From the NCBI RefSeq assembly GCF_905220995.1, contig NZ_CAJNBJ010000017.1:1-64000 (forward strand): a DNA stretch of 64,000 bases. Direction: 5' to 3'. Origin of the DNA: Nitrospira defluvii (GTDB lineage Bacteria; Nitrospirota; Nitrospiria; Nitrospirales; Nitrospiraceae). Position 1 is the stretch's first letter; each line of letters begins with the position of its first letter. The notes beneath the pieces were generated by a model that did not search any database, was not told the origin of the DNA, and worked only from the letters and a program-made list of their open reading frames with translations. Below, piece by piece: positions 62,549 through 64,000 of this stretch. A program made the position numbers and the translations under genes.

Positions 62549-64000
62549 TGAACGTGTCGTACCCCACTGGGCTGCCAGAATCGAAAGCCGCTGCTCCGAG
62601 CCGATCCGCGTTTGGTCTGAGAGAGCACCTGATTACGGTGTTTCGCCAGAAACGGATGTTGCTGACGATTATCGGCGTGGCGACCATGGTGGCTGGTCCC
62701 GGCTCGTTCCTGATGACGAATATCTACAGCGCCGAAGTTCGCTTGCTCATTCAGAATGCACGAACGCCGTTCAGCATGAGTACCCCCTTGACCGGCCAGG
62801 TGTTCACTCCTTCGGACATCACGCAAAAAGACGATGTGGCGACCGAGGTGCAAATCTTCACCAGTCCGATCCTTCTGGATAAGTTAGTCGAGTACTTTGG
62901 GAATGAGCGGGTGCTGGCCTCGATGCGCGGCCGATGGGACTGGGTTGCGGATTTGCCGAAATCAGCCTTTAAGCAACTGGCCGGGCTGCCGCCGGTTGCC
63001 CAGTTGTTGACGACGATCGGATATGTGCCCAAACCGGAAAATCTGCATTATCAAGCAGTCCAACAGATCCGCTCTCATTTGAATGTGGAAGGCGTTCGGC
63101 AAACGCATGTGTTCGTCGCCAGCCTGGATTCACCCGATCCGGATTTTTCGGCCGATGCGCTCAACGCATTGGTCGGCATCTATCTGGATCATCAACTGTC
63201 GATCCGCAAAGGCAAAGGCGCACGTGAGTTCTTTGACGAGCAGACGAAGCAGATGCGCGGGGAATTACAGCAGGCCGAACTCCGGCTGCAGGCCTTCAAA
63301 GACAAGTGGAACATCGTGTCCATCGAAGATCAGAAACGGCATCTCTTACAGCAGGTGACGCATACGGAAGCCGCACTCCGGGAGAGTCAGGTGCAGGTGG
63401 CAGAAACCGAAGTGCGCATCAGTAAGTTGAGGGAGCGCTTGGCTGGACAGCAAGAAGCCATTCCGCTCACGAACGTCTCAGAGCGGAATCCGATGTTGGA
63501 TCAACTTAAGAACCGGTTGATGCAAATGGAGCTGGAATATTCACAGTATGTGCCGGATAGCCCCGCTGCGGCAGAGCTGGTTCGCGAGATCGCCGCAGTA
63601 CGCGGGCGTCTGCAAGCGGAGAGTGCGAAAGTCACCGGAGCTGCAACTTCCGGTGTCAACCAGACGTATCAGGAGTTGAAGCGTACGCTGGTGATGGAGG
63701 AGGGGCGCAGGGAAAGTTTACGTCCCCGACTGTCGGAACTGACCAAACAATTTAAGTCGTATCGAGACTCGCTGAATGTCCTGGACCAACGAGAAATGGA
63801 ATTGCAGGGATTGATGCGCGAGGTCAAGGTCAAGCAGGAGGCCTTCGACATCTATCTGAAGAAGGAAGAAGAGTCACGGATCAACGAAGTCCTCGACCGG
63901 AAAGGCATCTCGAACGTCAACGCCATAGAGCACGCCACGCCTCCTCAAAAGCCGGTCAGGCCACGTAAGTTTCTCAATATTGTCATTGGGCTGTTGATAG
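62548..64000 (+). CDS. Wzz/GumC-type polysaccharide chain-length protein (3' end outside window)
   Basis: An ATG overlapping the stop of the preceding gene (TGATG) opens a frame that is still open at the window end (484 codons). It starts MNVSYPTGLPESKA, has a transmembrane helix (MLLTIIGVATMVAGPGSFLM), and then the Wzz segment SAEVRLLIQNART. EVQIFTSPILLDKLVEYFG follows, then a long coiled-coil region from about 225 to 440. It ends with PPQKPVRPRKFLNIVIGLLI, the Pro-rich start of the second membrane helix. It controls chain length and export of the polysaccharide. A C-terminal kinase domain may follow outside the window. Confidence 0.9.
   Translation, partial: MNVSYPTGLPESKAAAPSRSAFGLREHLITVFRQKRMLLTIIGVATMVAGPGSFLMTNIYSAEVRLLIQNARTPFSMSTPLTGQVFTPSDITQKDDVATEVQIFTSPILLDKLVEYFGNERVLASMRGRWDWVADLPKSAFKQLAGLPPVAQLLTTIGYVPKPENLHYQAVQQIRSHLNVEGVRQTHVFVASLDSPDPDFSADALNALVGIYLDHQLSIRKGKGAREFFDEQTKQMRGELQQAELRLQAFKDKWNIVSIEDQKRHLLQQVTHTEAALRESQVQVAETEVRISKLRERLAGQQEAIPLTNVSERNPMLDQLKNRLMQMELEYSQYVPDSPAAAELVREIAAVRGRLQAESAKVTGAATSGVNQTYQELKRTLVMEEGRRESLRPRLSELTKQFKSYRDSLNVLDQREMELQGLMREVKVKQEAFDIYLKKEEESRINEVLDRKGISNVNAIEHATPPQKPVRPRKFLNIVIGLLI

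Overview
The window looks like a chromosomal segment of a Gram-negative, high-GC bacterium of the genus Nitrospira or a close relative (phylum Nitrospirota). This is an inference. It rests on the lipoprotein-type outer envelope genes, the heme operon layout, tandem cobalamin-binding radical SAM genes, an exopolysaccharide locus, and many palindromic repeats between genes. No rRNA, CRISPR array or prophage was seen. Two tRNAs are present: Leu (CAA) and Gly (CCC).

Layout. 1-4.6 kb is accessory: a Phd-type antitoxin with a zeta-type toxin, a 5'-truncated and an intact ynfA copy, two lipoproteins, and a HicBA pair whose hicA is only 59 codons. Each block is followed by a member of one palindromic repeat family. 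4.7-10.3 kb holds two large paralogous B12-type radical SAM proteins, a small divergent J-domain-like gene, and a third radical SAM protein with a DUF512-like C-terminus. This is the best candidate here for an undescribed pathway. 10.3-18.8 kb is a mixture of small metabolic and redox genes (PhzF, alcohol dehydrogenase, CBS, MoaB, thioredoxin-like ferredoxin, GGCT-like, Rieske, HNH, CcmI-like, siroheme dehydrogenase, thiamine-binding). It is rich in two further repeat families: about 120-bp hairpins with a constant core and copy-specific arms, and hairpins built from 7-base periodic units.

18.8-29.4 kb is a minus-strand housekeeping block: DUF4403, alr, frr, pyrH, tsf, rpsB, argJ, argC, rpsI, rplM, two bifunctional-nuclease genes and a YggX-like protein. 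29.5-58 kb is almost entirely plus-strand. It starts with tRNA-Leu, a secreted protein and a TusA-like gene. A heme operon follows (ccsA/hemX-like, hemA, hemC, cobA-hemD fusion, a CBS protein, hemB), and then ribF, tilS, hpt, ftsH, folP, glmM, comEC, a glycosyltransferase, a sugar aminotransferase, mtnA, ndk, a PgaB-like lipoprotein, gcvH, lpd, comEA-like and tyrS.

58-64 kb is the edge of an exopolysaccharide locus. It has a LuxR-type regulator with a defective receiver, a lone IS3-type OrfA, a three-part fusion (degenerate sugar nucleotidyltransferase, left-handed helix, polyprenyl-phosphate sugar transferase) carrying a G9 tract in its linker, and a Wzz/GumC-type chain-length protein that runs off the window end.

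Protein family names come from motif recognition only. No database search was run.
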